DNA of 64,000 nucleotides from Candidatus Cacconaster stercorequi (GCA_018064925.1 JAGHUH010000021.1:62001-126000); one strand, 5' to 3'; positions 15,640 to 24,885 are shown, counted from the stretch's first letter. The notes: generated from the letters alone by a model not told the origin. A program made the numbers and translations.

Positions 15640-16222
15640 AAGAAAGCTCTGCCTCCGTTTCTGGTTGGCGTTGATCGGAAAAGAAAAGTATGAAATCCTG
15701 CTGCTTCTTGCCGGCACCCTGCTCTTTCCCCGTAATGTCAGCATGGGACTGGTGACGCTTACCCTCTTTGCCTATATGTCATTGACCTTTTTCCCCGGTC
15801 AAGCATATCAATTATTGGTATTGACCGTTCCCTTCGATCGCCAAACCATCTGGCGCACACATCTTGCGGCAGAAACCATCCTCTATTTTGTACTGCTGCT
15901 TGGCTTCCTCCTGCGAAACCGCTGGAGTCTTCCGGAAACGCTGGCTATCCTGCTGTCCGTTGTGTTTGCGCATCTGACCTGCGCCATCATTCCCCGCCGG
16001 CCTCTGCTTTGGTTGGTGTCGGCACTCCCCGGCTTCGCCATACTGATGCTGGTCTTTACGGCATCGCACAATCATCGAATAGGCCCTATGATGTCTGCCC
16101 TGTGCCGCACCACCGCATTTCGCCTTTTCCTCGTTTTGCTGAATGTGCTGCTTGTCCTGCTGGATATCATAGTCTGGCGAAAGGAGGAACAGCGCTTTTT
16201 GAAAGGAGCGTCCCATGCTTAA
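15617..16222 (+). CDS. ABC permease-like membrane protein, small
   Basis: A 201-residue protein with about six hydrophobic segments from residue 20 to 190 and a basic N-terminus (MKNERKLCLRFWLALIGKEKYE). It begins inside the end of the ATPase gene and overlaps the next permease gene. The start at 15617 overlaps the ATPase stop by 23 bp; the next ATG at 15629 is an alternative with a closer GGTGG site. No family can be named, but position and topology indicate a membrane subunit of the ABC system. Confidence 0.7.
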   Translation: MVAAMKNERKLCLRFWLALIGKEKYEILLLLAGTLLFPRNVSMGLVTLTLFAYMSLTFFPGQAYQLLVLTVPFDRQTIWRTHLAAETILYFVLLLGFLLRNRWSLPETLAILLSVVFAHLTCAIIPRRPLLWLVSALPGFAILMLVFTASHNHRIGPMMSALCRTTAFRLFLVLLNVLLVLLDIIVWRKEEQRFLKGASHA

Positions 16223-17726
16223 AAAAATCTGTGCCTATCAGCGGATCATATTTCAAACAGGGGGTTTCGCCTATCAGAATCCATCCAGTATTCGGCCTGC
16301 TGTGGTTGCATTGTATACCATTATTTTCATGGTAATAAGTTTTGCCCTCGAAAATCTCCTGCGCTTTCAAGTATTAGGGTGTCTTGCCAACATTCCTTAT
16401 TTATTGACGTTTTATGTTGCTTTGCCCTATGTCTTGCAATGGCGTGGGATACCATTCTTCCGCACGATGCCCGTGTCAGACCGCTTTCATGTGGCAAACA
16501 TCCTGTTTGTGTTTCCCCTGATATTGGGAGTACTCACCGCCGTCATCTTTGTGTTCGTTCTCAGCGTGATTTCTATGGTAGCGACTCACGCTCTCCCATT
16601 CTCCGGTGGTGGCGTGGTCCTTTTCTCGCATTGTTTTCTGAGTGGCACCATATTCTCCGTTCTTTTCGTATGCGGTGTATGGTTTTTGCTGGTGCAGGCC
16701 GCATTTCACCGACATAAGCGCACGCGCATCGTCCACTATATCGTAATCGTTTTGTCTGTGTTGGCATTTATTTTTATCACCTCGGAGCTTTTGTTCCGGC
16801 AGGGTTATTATAACCCACATACGCTGCGGGAACTGCCGGAGTTGTTCTCCCCCATCTGGATGAATGTCGGCGCCGCCGTGTTTGCCGTGGGCTCCGGAAT
16901 ATTTGCATGGAAACGCTGCCTGCATCTCTATCGCGCCGATCTGAAGGGGCAGCGCAGGGCAAAGCAGGAATCCTATGCGCCCATGGCATTGGCAGAGAGC
17001 AAAAAGCCGCAGGTTGTCGATGGGAAGAACAAGGCATTGCTGCTCATCTTGCCGGTGGCAATACTCGTATTGTTTGGGCTTGCAATACGCTTCACCTTGG
17101 GCGGCGGCTCATTTGATAGCGGCACATCTTTCTGCGTTGAAACGCAGAACATTTCCGACTATGCGCTATGGGATTCCAACGGCAAGAAGGCCGGCATCCC
17201 ACGGGATCTGGACTACATTTCCAGCGGCCTGCTGATATTTCCGGAGCATGTGGATGAAAAGACAGCCGTAGAATATTACGCCCGATTTGCCGGCAAATAT
17301 GGTGACGGATGGGCCAGCTGCTCCTGGACACGCTTCTTGGTCCTGCAATTGCCGCAGGAGGAATATGCCGCCGAAAAACAGCGTATTGCCAATCTGTCCG
17401 TGACCTACGGGAAGCAAACCAACCATGTGATCCACGATACGGCGCATTTCCCCTGGGAGGCCTATCTGGCTGTTTTGGACAACGGCGAAAACGAATATGC
17501 TCTCTTTGACGATGCGCGCAAGCAGGTCATCTATGTGTACGACAATGGTGATGATCCGCAGCTCAGCGTCATCCCTACCCAGCAGTCGTATCTGATGCAA
17601 ACGGTTGTTTCGCCGATTACCGCGCGTCAGGCCAATGATGACGGAGGCGGCTTCTCTATTTACAGCTTTCGTGATACCCATGGCTACTGCACAATCTGGT
17701 GGCCGGGAATGTACCGCCTTTCATAA
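16215..17726 (+). CDS. ABC permease-like membrane protein, large
   Basis: A 503-residue protein. Residues 1-245 hold about six membrane helices. After a charged loop a further helix (around 275-295) precedes a soluble domain of about 200 residues, probably outside the cell, rich in Asp, Tyr and Gly. The start ATG lies at the end of the preceding gene with GAAAGGAG upstream. It is the last gene of the operon and ends in HGYCTIWWPGMYRLS just before a terminator. This tail and the terminator recur at 48165-48288, where they are fused to an antitoxin gene. Confidence 0.7.
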   Translation: MLKKICAYQRIIFQTGGFAYQNPSSIRPAVVALYTIIFMVISFALENLLRFQVLGCLANIPYLLTFYVALPYVLQWRGIPFFRTMPVSDRFHVANILFVFPLILGVLTAVIFVFVLSVISMVATHALPFSGGGVVLFSHCFLSGTIFSVLFVCGVWFLLVQAAFHRHKRTRIVHYIVIVLSVLAFIFITSELLFRQGYYNPHTLRELPELFSPIWMNVGAAVFAVGSGIFAWKRCLHLYRADLKGQRRAKQESYAPMALAESKKPQVVDGKNKALLLILPVAILVLFGLAIRFTLGGGSFDSGTSFCVETQNISDYALWDSNGKKAGIPRDLDYISSGLLIFPEHVDEKTAVEYYARFAGKYGDGWASCSWTRFLVLQLPQEEYAAEKQRIANLSVTYGKQTNHVIHDTAHFPWEAYLAVLDNGENEYALFDDARKQVIYVYDNGDDPQLSVIPTQQSYLMQTVVSPITARQANDDGGGFSIYSFRDTHGYCTIWWPGMYRLS

Positions 17727-17741
17727 TCTGCCATACCGCAC

Positions 17742-17777
17742 AGCCGCCCCTAACAGCCTGTGGCTATTGGGGCGGCT
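17742..17777 (+). terminator. Terminator of the GntR-ABC operon
   Basis: AGCCGCCCC and its complement enclose an 18-nt loop containing AGCCTGTGGCT, followed by TTCCTCT. The same hairpin appears in the copied block near 48230-48265 with one extra G. Confidence 0.65.
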
Positions 17778-17865
17778 TCCTCTGTAATGTGTGAAATATT
17801 TCCGTGGGTTTTCCGGAAATTTCGTGTATAATGGGGTAAAGAGTCTTTTGAGGGGAGGGCACCAT

Positions 17866-18405
17866 GTGAAGGATCAGGAAATCGTCACCCTGCTTCTCCG
17901 GCACGATGAAGCCGGCATGTCCGCCTTATTGGCACACTACACCCCGCTGATGCGGTATATCGTCGCGCCGATCCTGCCCAATCCCTCGGATCAGGAGGAC
18001 TGCCTATCAGAAATCTCCATGCGCATCTGGGAGAAAATTGAACAGTATCAGTCTCAGAGTGGAAGCTTGGCTGCATGGCTGACTGCAATCGCCCGAAATA
18101 CGGCAATAAACCACGCAAGAACTCTTACCCGCCAGACCGCCGATCCCCTCGCCCCGGATATTCCTTCGGCGCAGGTGACTCCCGAGGATGCTCTTCTGCA
18201 GCAGGAGCGGCAAGCGGCGGTAAGCCGTGCCCTGAGTCGGCTGTCAAAACCGGAGCGCGCGCTGTTTTTCCGAAAATACTATTATCTGCAATCCACCGCC
18301 CAGATTGCCCGCGAAACCGGAACAACGGTCAGGGCAGTGGAGGGCAAGCTGTACCGCTTGAAAAAGAAATTGCGCCGGATGTTGGGAGGTGAAGCGTATG
18401 CGTAA
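17866..18405 (+). CDS. ECF-type RNA polymerase sigma factor
   Basis: A 179-residue sigma-70 family protein. The GTG at 17866 is used because GGGAGG lies 8 nt upstream and family homology begins at VKDQEIVTLLLRHDEAGMSALL. Region 2 is seen in YTPLMRYIV...QEDCLSEISMRIWEKIEQY with the -10-recognition helix WLTAIARNTAINHAR. Region 4 is seen in RALSRLSKPERALFFRKYYYLQSTAQIARETGTTVRAVEGKLYRLKKKLR. The following membrane protein overlaps it and is probably its anti-sigma factor. A TATAAT lies at 17827-17832. Confidence 0.9.
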   Translation: MKDQEIVTLLLRHDEAGMSALLAHYTPLMRYIVAPILPNPSDQEDCLSEISMRIWEKIEQYQSQSGSLAAWLTAIARNTAINHARTLTRQTADPLAPDIPSAQVTPEDALLQQERQAAVSRALSRLSKPERALFFRKYYYLQSTAQIARETGTTVRAVEGKLYRLKKKLRRMLGGEAYA

Positions 18406-19942
18406 TGATGAATGGGCATCCATGCGTGAGGCGGATTTTGATGCTATGCTGAAAAGCAGTGTTTCAGAATCCCCGCCGGAGGATGTTGTTTCTGCTGTAT
18501 CGCCATGCAAAAAAGCGCTGAATCGTGTGCTCATCGGCATTGTGCTTTCTGCCATCACATTAAACTTCTGGTGCCTGGACTATATCCTCCCCTCGGTTGG
18601 CGCATTGCTGTCTTTATTGGGTTTTCGCGCCCTGCGGCGTGAAAACAAATGGTTTTTCTATTGCTTCGCGCTGACTATTGTGAGTGGTGCGTACCTTTTC
18701 TGCGAATTGATTCTCAATACCACAATACTCCAAAGTGCCTTTTACGCTTCGTCTGTGGAAACCTTCCTGTCTGTTGTCGGTTCCCTGCTTCTCCTGCTTA
18801 AGTTTTACTGTTTTTGGCGCGGTATCTGCATTATACAGGAAAAAGCCGCGCTCCCCGCTCACGCAAACAGCGTATTGGCGTTGGTCGTCTGGTACGCCGT
18901 CATGCTGATCCTGGCCATTTTCCACTGTGAAAGTACCTTCGTCATCGGGATCGTCATTATCATTTTTGCTATCATCGTTTGCAACATTGCCAAGCTGTCA
19001 AAGGAACTCGATGCAGTCGGGTACGCCATCGCAAACACATCTCACAAAATCAGCGACAGGTGTCTTGTATGTATGATACTTGCCGCGCTTACTGTCGGCT
19101 GTGCCTGCGGCTATCTCTTCGGGGACAGTTATCGGATGGATTGGCAGACGGTGGATGCAGCGGAGCACAACAATGTGTCGGACATCAAAAGCAATCTGTT
19201 GGATCTGGGTTTCCCGGAAGCTGTACTGAATGATCTCGGCGCCGCTGATATAGCCGCCTGCAATGGCGCTGTTCAGGTCAAGAGCGGCGTTTCCGATCAC
19301 TTCGTTTACGGCTGCAGCAACCTGCCTGATGAAACATATAATAACCTCGGCTCGCATAACCTCCAGCCAACAGCGACAAGGGATCTGCGCATTACCAATG
19401 TGGCAGTCAAACTCTCCGGCACAGAGAATCGATGGATGACCTTCCAGCATTTTCGTTGGTTAAACCATCCTCGTTTTTATGGCACAGAAGCCTTTTATAT
19501 TGTCTCGCCCGCCTACCGGTATTCAAAAGATTGCAGCTGCGCCGGCGAGGCAACCGGGCGCGTATTATATGATGATGACGGCGGCAATAGTTATGCATCG
19601 CCCTACCATTTTCTTGGTGAGCAGGACAACGCCGGGGAAGTTCCTATCCTTGATTTTTCGGAAGAAGGCGGCATTATTGCCGGCTTTTCCGTGCCGCGCC
19701 AATGCCAAAATTGCCGTGGTTATATTGCGTATCCCGTTATTGCACACGGGAAAGAATATACCATCGGGAACTTTCTGAAATATTTTCATCAGCGGAGCTG
19801 CCTGCAGTATCCGGCTGTAACGGCAATGGAATTTTCCAAAGATAACGCGTGGAATACCTTCGCTTTTTCTGTATCAGCAAATGACTTTCTATTTTCCTAT
19901 GAAAGCGAATCTATCGAGGGATACAACAGGCACAGCGGATAA
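18398..19942 (+). CDS. Membrane protein, probable anti-sigma partner
   Basis: A 514-residue protein whose gene overlaps the sigma factor gene by 8 bp, with GGGAGG 8 nt before the ATG at 18398. A short N-terminal cytoplasmic segment (MRNDEWASMREADFDAMLKSS) is followed by six or seven membrane helices between about residues 50 and 250. A final extracytoplasmic domain of about 260 residues has six or more Cys, including DCSCAGEA and CQNCRGY. The arrangement is that of sigma/anti-sigma pairs. No ZAS or DUF4179 motif is certain, so the role is inferred from context. Confidence 0.65.
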   Translation: MRNDEWASMREADFDAMLKSSVSESPPEDVVSAVSPCKKALNRVLIGIVLSAITLNFWCLDYILPSVGALLSLLGFRALRRENKWFFYCFALTIVSGAYLFCELILNTTILQSAFYASSVETFLSVVGSLLLLLKFYCFWRGICIIQEKAALPAHANSVLALVVWYAVMLILAIFHCESTFVIGIVIIIFAIIVCNIAKLSKELDAVGYAIANTSHKISDRCLVCMILAALTVGCACGYLFGDSYRMDWQTVDAAEHNNVSDIKSNLLDLGFPEAVLNDLGAADIAACNGAVQVKSGVSDHFVYGCSNLPDETYNNLGSHNLQPTATRDLRITNVAVKLSGTENRWMTFQHFRWLNHPRFYGTEAFYIVSPAYRYSKDCSCAGEATGRVLYDDDGGNSYASPYHFLGEQDNAGEVPILDFSEEGGIIAGFSVPRQCQNCRGYIAYPVIAHGKEYTIGNFLKYFHQRSCLQYPAVTAMEFSKDNAWNTFAFSVSANDFLFSYESESIEGYNRHSG

Positions 19943-19993
19943 GATGACCGCCGCACCAATCGTTCCCCCATTGCTCATGCTGCCCTTTTGTTA

Positions 19994-20034
19994 AAATCTC
20001 CGTCCGGCGATGCACGCCGGACGGAGATTTTTTC
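19994..20034. terminator. Strong bidirectional terminator
   Basis: AAATCTCCGTCCGGCG and its complement (16 bp, 5-nt loop) followed by a T-run on the plus strand. It separates the sigma/anti-sigma pair from the minus-strand remnant upstream of the CRISPR array. Confidence 0.9.
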
Positions 20035-20053
20035 TATAAATCTATTTGTACCG

Positions 20054-20228
20054 TTATTGTTCAGGTGTGTTCATTGTGGTGTTTGTTTCGGCACAAATCT
20101 GTTTCACCTTCGGCATGATGTCAATGCCGCGCCGGTAATCCGGTTTCCCCGCTCCGACAATGATCTGCCCGTTCTCGCCGTCACTGCGAATGAAGTACCA
20201 AAAGTGCGCTTAACTGTTTCTCATCCAT
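20054..20228 (-). pseudogene. Frameshifted small gene remnant
   Basis: AGGAGG followed after 8 nt by ATG opens MDEKQLS. The protein-like continuation AHFWYFIRSDGENGQIIVGAGKPDYRRGIDIMPKVKQICAE lies in a different frame and ends at 20054. A single frameshift around 20207 would join them. The full product would be about 58 residues, or it is the tail of something longer. The function is not recognised. The 160 bp from 20229 to 20391 contain nothing I can identify. Confidence 0.45.
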
Positions 20229-20391
20229 TTTCGTTTCCTCCTGTAGCTCCAACAAATTGAAAGAACACCAATGAACGATTGCTATTAAACACATATTGGT
20301 TATACAACCGTTTGGCTTTTAATACCCCCAATGTCTGTTCTTTGCTCAATATACCAGATGAATGAAGTGCAGCATTTACGCGGCCTACGGG

Positions 20392-20663
20392 GGATCATCC
20401 CCGCGTGTGCGGGGAAAAGCCACCGGCATCTTCCCATTCGGAAAGATTTTTAGGATCATCCCCGCGTGTGCGGGGAAAAGCGCTTGACGGCAGGCAAGGC
20501 AATGGTCGGCTTCGGATCATCCCCGCGTGTGCGGGGAAAAGTTCAAACGCAGCTGCGCAAGGCGCACATAGGCGGGATCATCCCCGCGTGTGCGGGGAAA
20601 AGTCGTTCGGCTCGTCCGCAAACTCGCAGGCTACAGGATCATCCCCGCGTGTGCGGGGAAAAG
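20392..20663 (-). CRISPR. Type I-E CRISPR array, 5 repeats and 4 spacers
   Basis: Five identical repeats, on the plus strand GGATCATCCCCGCGTGTG and on to CGGGGAAAAG (28 nt), spaced every 61 bp with 33-nt intervals. As in type I-E, the 29th repeat base varies and would belong to the spacer's PAM-derived end, giving 29-nt repeats and 32-nt spacers. Read on the minus strand the repeat is CTTTTCCCCGCACACGCGGG plus GATGATCC, a typical I-E hairpin repeat. It lies directly after cas2, and the A-rich leader (about 20664-20720) overlaps the 3' end of the cas2-dnaQ coding sequence. Repeats are all perfect, including the distal one. Confidence 0.97.
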
Positions 20664-20687
20664 ACTTGTTTTTCTCTCATTTTCTTC

Positions 20688-21605
20688 TTATTTCTCGCTT
20701 TTTCTTTCTTCAGAAACAACAAGCTCCATTAACTTACCATAGACCCCATATGTCGCTTCGCAGTCGGCCATCGCACGATGCTGCCCGGTGCAGTCCAGCT
20801 TGAAGTGGTTTGCCAGCGTCGACAGCTTATAATTGTCCAGATTGGGCATCATGATCTGCGCCATCTGCTGGGTGTCGATAAAACGATTTTCCATTTCCTC
20901 GTCCATTCGCCGACAAGCCTCCTGCAAAAACGCCTGTTCAAAGGCCGCATGATGGCATACAAGGGGTAAATCCTCCACAAATTCCAAAAGTTGCCGAATT
21001 GCAATCGCCAATGGCTTTCCGGAAAGTTTCAAATCCTCATCCGTGATGCCAGTGAGATGCGTAATCTCTTTCGGGACAGGCTTGCCGCTGCATACAAATG
21101 TCTGCATTCGCTCCGCAATTTGCCCCCGCTCCACCAATAGCGCGGCAATCTCGATGATTTCATCCCTTTGTACATCCAAACCGGTCGTTTCAAAATCTAG
21201 CACGACATAGTCGGGCACCAGGAAGGCATCCAGTACATGGCGCTTCTTGGTATGCGTGGCAGCTATCCGCTGCTTGGAAAATGTAGAAAATCCCGTCTTT
21301 ACCTCCTTGTGCCCGGGAGGCAAACTCGCCCGTTCCGGACGGCGCATCATCTTAATCCCATCGTAGTCAACCGGCTCCCAGTAGGCATTGTGCACCCGGA
21401 AGTCCATGCGCTGCTCACCAGAGGCACTGTAAACCATGGTTGCATGGCCTCGCCCAATGTTTTCCGTAATCCGCAGCCACAGATTCTCCCGTACCCTTGC
21501 ACTGATATTGCCCACATAGACACCGGTGTTAATTTCAAAAAGCCATTTTGTCATGTCACCGCGCAGCTTTGGTGGACAATTGGAGAGCACTACAATGACA
21601 GGCAT
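20688..21605 (-). CDS. cas2: Cas2e fused to DnaQ-type exonuclease
   Basis: A 305-residue fusion. Residues 1-95 are Cas2 of the CasE type (MPVIVVLSNCPPKLRGDMTKWLFEINTGVYVGNISARVRENLW). Residues 125-295 are a DEDDh 3'-5' exonuclease: DFETTGL gives the first two acidic residues, HHAAFEQAFL the third region, and HRAMADCEATYGVYGKL the His and last Asp. In known fusions the exonuclease trims prespacers before integration by Cas1-Cas2. The start immediately follows the cas1 stop. The end of the gene contains the presumed CRISPR leader. Confidence 0.93.
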   Translation of the reverse strand: MPVIVVLSNCPPKLRGDMTKWLFEINTGVYVGNISARVRENLWLRITENIGRGHATMVYSASGEQRMDFRVHNAYWEPVDYDGIKMMRRPERASLPPGHKEVKTGFSTFSKQRIAATHTKKRHVLDAFLVPDYVVLDFETTGLDVQRDEIIEIAALLVERGQIAERMQTFVCSGKPVPKEITHLTGITDEDLKLSGKPLAIAIRQLLEFVEDLPLVCHHAAFEQAFLQEACRRMDEEMENRFIDTQQMAQIMMPNLDNYKLSTLANHFKLDCTGQHRAMADCEATYGVYGKLMELVVSEERKSEK

Positions 21606-22544
21606 CTACAACCGCTCCTTTCCGTAGCTGTGGCCGGAGGGCAGTGTATCTCTCAGATTATCCCACAAATGCAGCTCGACGGGCGCATCCAGCTTGTCCG
21701 GCACGGCGTGCAGCAGGCTCCGAATGTCCTTGACCATGCGTTCTAAAATGTGCGCCTCCGTCATAGCATCCCGCACCTTACGCCGCATGACAGCCGGAAG
21801 ACCCGGCGGATTATCCGCAGCTACTGCAAAGGCCAGTGGAATAATCAGCTCCGCCTTGTACAGGTCGGCAATATCGTAGACGAACGAATTTTCATGTCCC
21901 ACATGGACGAACCCAAGCCCCGGCGAACAGCCCAGCGCAAATATCACCGCGTGAGCAAGGCCGTACAGACAGGCATTCCCCGCCGTCAATGCCTGATTGA
22001 CCGGGGAACCGTTCTCAAAATGCTCCGGATCATAATCGCGCCCATCCCACGGAACACCGCTCGCCTTCGATGCGCTCCGGTAGGCATTGCGAACGCGCGC
22101 CCCTTCTCGCCCGCGGAGCTGCTGCATGGTGAGCTTCGACACATCCTCTCCCGGAAAGCGCATGGCATACATGGCCCGCACCACATTCAAATGGCTTCTC
22201 TGATTGGAGACCAGCTCAGCCTGCTTCAGCAGCAGGGACGCACGGTGTGTCAACGGGCGGCCAGCGGCATAATAGCGCACACCCTTCTCCCCTACCCAGA
22301 TGACACAGACGCCCATGTCGCCGATCAGTTCCATGGCCCGGTGGGTCACATCCGTTCCGGGACCCAGCAGCAACACGGAAAAGGCGGCCGCCGGAATCAG
22401 CACGGAACCTTTCTCGTCCCGCACAACAATGGCACTGTCCTCTCGGCTGAGCTTACATCGCTCCAGATAGAGAAAGGTCATACGATCCGAGATCTGCGGA
22501 AGCGCTTGTAGTTCCGGGCGAAACATTCCGCCTGCGTCGCTCAT
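21606..22544 (-). CDS. cas1: CRISPR integrase Cas1 (type I-E)
   Basis: A 312-residue integrase core, starting at MSDAGG just inside the end of cas6e. The metal-binding acidic and His residues are visible in QQLRGREGARVRNAY (Glu), FVHVGHENSFVYDIADLYK (His and Asp). The N-terminal beta domain (DRMTFLYLERCKLSREDSAIVV) is typical of Cas1e. Together with the Cas2-DnaQ product it would acquire spacers. Intact as far as can be read. Confidence 0.95.
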   Translation of the reverse strand: MSDAGGMFRPELQALPQISDRMTFLYLERCKLSREDSAIVVRDEKGSVLIPAAAFSVLLLGPGTDVTHRAMELIGDMGVCVIWVGEKGVRYYAAGRPLTHRASLLLKQAELVSNQRSHLNVVRAMYAMRFPGEDVSKLTMQQLRGREGARVRNAYRSASKASGVPWDGRDYDPEHFENGSPVNQALTAGNACLYGLAHAVIFALGCSPGLGFVHVGHENSFVYDIADLYKAELIIPLAFAVAADNPPGLPAVMRRKVRDAMTEAHILERMVKDIRSLLHAVPDKLDAPVELHLWDNLRDTLPSGHSYGKERL

Positions 22545-23170
22545 TCCACACACCTCGTCACAGTCAGAAGTCCGCAGCCATAGGCCTTCTCCCGTCCGAT
22601 CCCCGATACCAGAGCTTGACGGAACCGCTGGGCATCCGTGACCGTCAGGGTTCCTTCAAAGACAGCCGTGCGGAAGGTAACGCGCCTTCCGCCGTCCGTG
22701 TTCTTGCGAAAGGATTCCCATGCGGTCTGCGTCACTGCAAACTCGTCAGGTTCAAGGTGGAAACCATGCTTTTCGGCACGATCTATCAACCATTGCGCCT
22801 GCTGGGCCACGGTCACATGGGCCAACACCTTGCCGCGTTTACCCATACCGGCACTTTTGGCAATGACCGGATTGGCTTTCAAACGAAAGTGACGGCGCTG
22901 CCCGACTCGGATATGGGCCAGAAAAGATTCGTAGTCCAGCGTTTCCCAGCCGTTTTCCGTACCGAACTGCTGCGAAGTTGTCGTTAATTCCGGCGGCGTT
23001 TCGCTGACAAGAAGCAGATAGGACTTCTTCAACAGCGTATCTCTGCGCCAGAGCTTTCTGCCCTTTCCGGCAAAGTCGTGCTCAATTGCTCCGTGGAACA
23101 GCGCAGGCGATGCCAATGCCATGATAGTCTTGCGCTGGGAGGTATCAAGTTCCATGCGTGTCAGATACAT
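22541..23170 (-). CDS. casE: CRISPR RNA endonuclease Cas6e (CasE)
   Basis: A 209-residue processing nuclease that cuts the repeat hairpin and stays bound to the crRNA 3' end. MYLTRMELDTSQRKTIMALASPALFHGAIEHDF is the family N-terminus, with the likely active-site His in FHGAIEH. The Gly-rich C-terminal loop is GIGREKAYGCGLLTV. The start at 23170 follows GGAGGCGGA and overlaps the 3' end of the cas5e frame. It overlaps cas1 by 4 bp. Confidence 0.93.
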   Translation of the reverse strand: MYLTRMELDTSQRKTIMALASPALFHGAIEHDFAGKGRKLWRRDTLLKKSYLLLVSETPPELTTTSQQFGTENGWETLDYESFLAHIRVGQRRHFRLKANPVIAKSAGMGKRGKVLAHVTVAQQAQWLIDRAEKHGFHLEPDEFAVTQTAWESFRKNTDGGRRVTFRTAVFEGTLTVTDAQRFRQALVSGIGREKAYGCGLLTVTRCVE

Positions 23171-23824
23171 ATTCCGCCTCCACTTCCGCAAACGGATCGT
23201 GCTCCGTCTGCTCTTTTCCGGGGAGGATGACCTCCCGAACCTTGCGATAGCCAAATTCTCTCCGCCGGGGGCTGAAAGAAATCGGCACATCCCTGACCAC
23301 CGCAGCGCTCGAATCCAATGCCGACGCCTCCAGCACCAATCGAACGCTATCCTCGTGGATAACCAATCGAGGCTCCTCCCGCAGCACTGTTTCCAGATTG
23401 CCGTCCCGAATGCCTAACACCAACGGCAGGGTGGGTGGCAGGAGCGGCGGCCGAGAAACAGAGGGTACACCGGATGCGTCAGCCGATCTGCACAACGCTC
23501 CAACAGTTCCCGGTCATCCGAGGCAAGGCCGCAAAGAAATATGGCATCGCAGAGATAATAGCGATGGGTGACATAGGTGCTTGTGCCGTGAGCCATATGG
23601 AAGTCATGGAGCAGCTGTCCCTCCTGATCAACACGCACGCCAAATTGCAGCCGGGAAAGTTCCTGCAAGGCAAGCACATCGTCCCTGCGAAAGCCGCAGG
23701 CAGCGGCCAGCAATCCCAGAACGCCGCTTTTGGTAGGTTCGCGCTGCGTATCGCGGGTGTCGAATTTCGAATCAACGCCCCAGGACTGCATGGGTGCGGC
23801 AAGACGCAAAAGTAGCGTATTCAT
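23145..23824 (-). pseudogene. casD: Cas5e (CasD) gene with a one-base frameshift
   Basis: The first frame (23414-23824) encodes MNTLLLRLAAPMQSWGVDSKFDTRDTQREPTKSGVLGLLAAACG, the Cas5e N-terminus, to LFLGRRSC and then stops after HPPCRWC. The rest (PPTLPLVLGIRDGNLETVL to the end at 23145) is in the neighbouring frame. Loss of one C in a C-rich stretch near 23437-23445 would explain this; the expected motif is GRRSCPP. Both halves are otherwise well preserved, so the change is recent, a sequencing error, or a site of programmed -1 frameshifting. Cas5e binds the crRNA 5' handle and is needed for Cascade. Confidence 0.85.
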
Positions 23825-24885
23825 ACGGTTTTCTCCCCTGTGTATTCCTCCAAACGGGCGAGGAGCGCCTTCAACGACAATACCTCGGCGTGGCCGGACA
23901 GAACCGCCTCGTCACCACAGCCCAAAGCCAGTTCCGGCTGCTCGGCAAAGCTGCTGCACAGCTTATCGGCATAGGCCAGCAGCGACTGGCAGGATTGACC
24001 GACATAGCCGTTCTTCTGATTTTTGATAGGATTTTCAAAAGCACCGGAAAGGTTTACCGGCTGGTCACGACGTATGGTAACATAGAGCAGATCCGGCAGC
24101 GTGCGGTTGGCAAAGGTATTCTGCTTGCCTGTGGGCATGGAGCAAGCAAAGGCCTCCACAAAGCCGCGCACCACCTGCGGTGTATCCGCGCCCAGATGGG
24201 TGGCCAGTTCCGTGACATTCACCGTGGCATAGCGATAGAGAGTCGCAGAGTTAAACTCCGCCGTATCCAGAAAGCCTGCACCGGATTCATCATCCGCCTT
24301 TTCATCATCTACAGCGGCGAAATAGTCGTATTCAATCTGTACGCCGTGGGTGGAGATGGCATGGGCCACCTGTGCGGTGGCATCATAATTGAGGGAGGGG
24401 TCACCGGCAACCATGCGGCCAAAGAGTGCAATATCCAGCGTGGGATGATCCTTCATAGCCTGCTTATAAACCGCTTTGTCCTTCTCTTCGGCAGCAGCCA
24501 GCGCTGCCAGTGCCCTGATCTGCGACTTGCTGACAAAGAACAGCGCCGCATTCTCGTTCTTCTTTTCGTCCAACTTGATGCCCACATTCTTCAGTGCTTT
24601 CAGTGCGGACTTCATGGCCTTTTCCGGGGCAATCGTTTCATCGATGGCCATTATCTCATCGGCAATCAGCTTGGGAAGCTGCTTGGTACGGCTACCCAGA
24701 GCTTCCACATCAAAGATCGTCTTGAAATACTCCCGTATAGCGCGCTTCCACGCCTGAGAAGACACACGGGCACGCTTCACACCGCCGTATATCGCGGTTT
24801 TGGGAGACCCGGTATCGTCTCGATTCACGCAGGAAGGCGGCACAGTCTGAATAGCATGGAGATCGATGTACAGCGAATTTTTCAT
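23821..24885 (-). CDS. casC: Cascade backbone protein Cas7e (CasC)
   Basis: A 354-residue Cas7 protein forming the six-subunit backbone of Cascade along the crRNA. The N-terminus YIDLHAIQTVPPSCVNRDDTGSPKTAIYGGVKRARVSSQAWKRAIREYF is diagnostic, and GRMVAGDPSLNYDATAQVAHAIS is the central conserved stretch. An AAAGGACAAT site lies upstream. It overlaps the cas5e start by 4 bp. Confidence 0.95.
   Translation of the reverse strand: MKNSLYIDLHAIQTVPPSCVNRDDTGSPKTAIYGGVKRARVSSQAWKRAIREYFKTIFDVEALGSRTKQLPKLIADEIMAIDETIAPEKAMKSALKALKNVGIKLDEKKNENAALFFVSKSQIRALAALAAAEEKDKAVYKQAMKDHPTLDIALFGRMVAGDPSLNYDATAQVAHAISTHGVQIEYDYFAAVDDEKADDESGAGFLDTAEFNSATLYRYATVNVTELATHLGADTPQVVRGFVEAFACSMPTGKQNTFANRTLPDLLYVTIRRDQPVNLSGAFENPIKNQKNGYVGQSCQSLLAYADKLCSSFAEQPELALGCGDEAVLSGHAEVLSLKALLARLEEYTGEKTV

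Noticed and set aside
20405-20803. ORFs reading through the CRISPR repeats (such as SSPRVRGK repeats)
   Set aside because: Translations of the CRISPR array, not genes.
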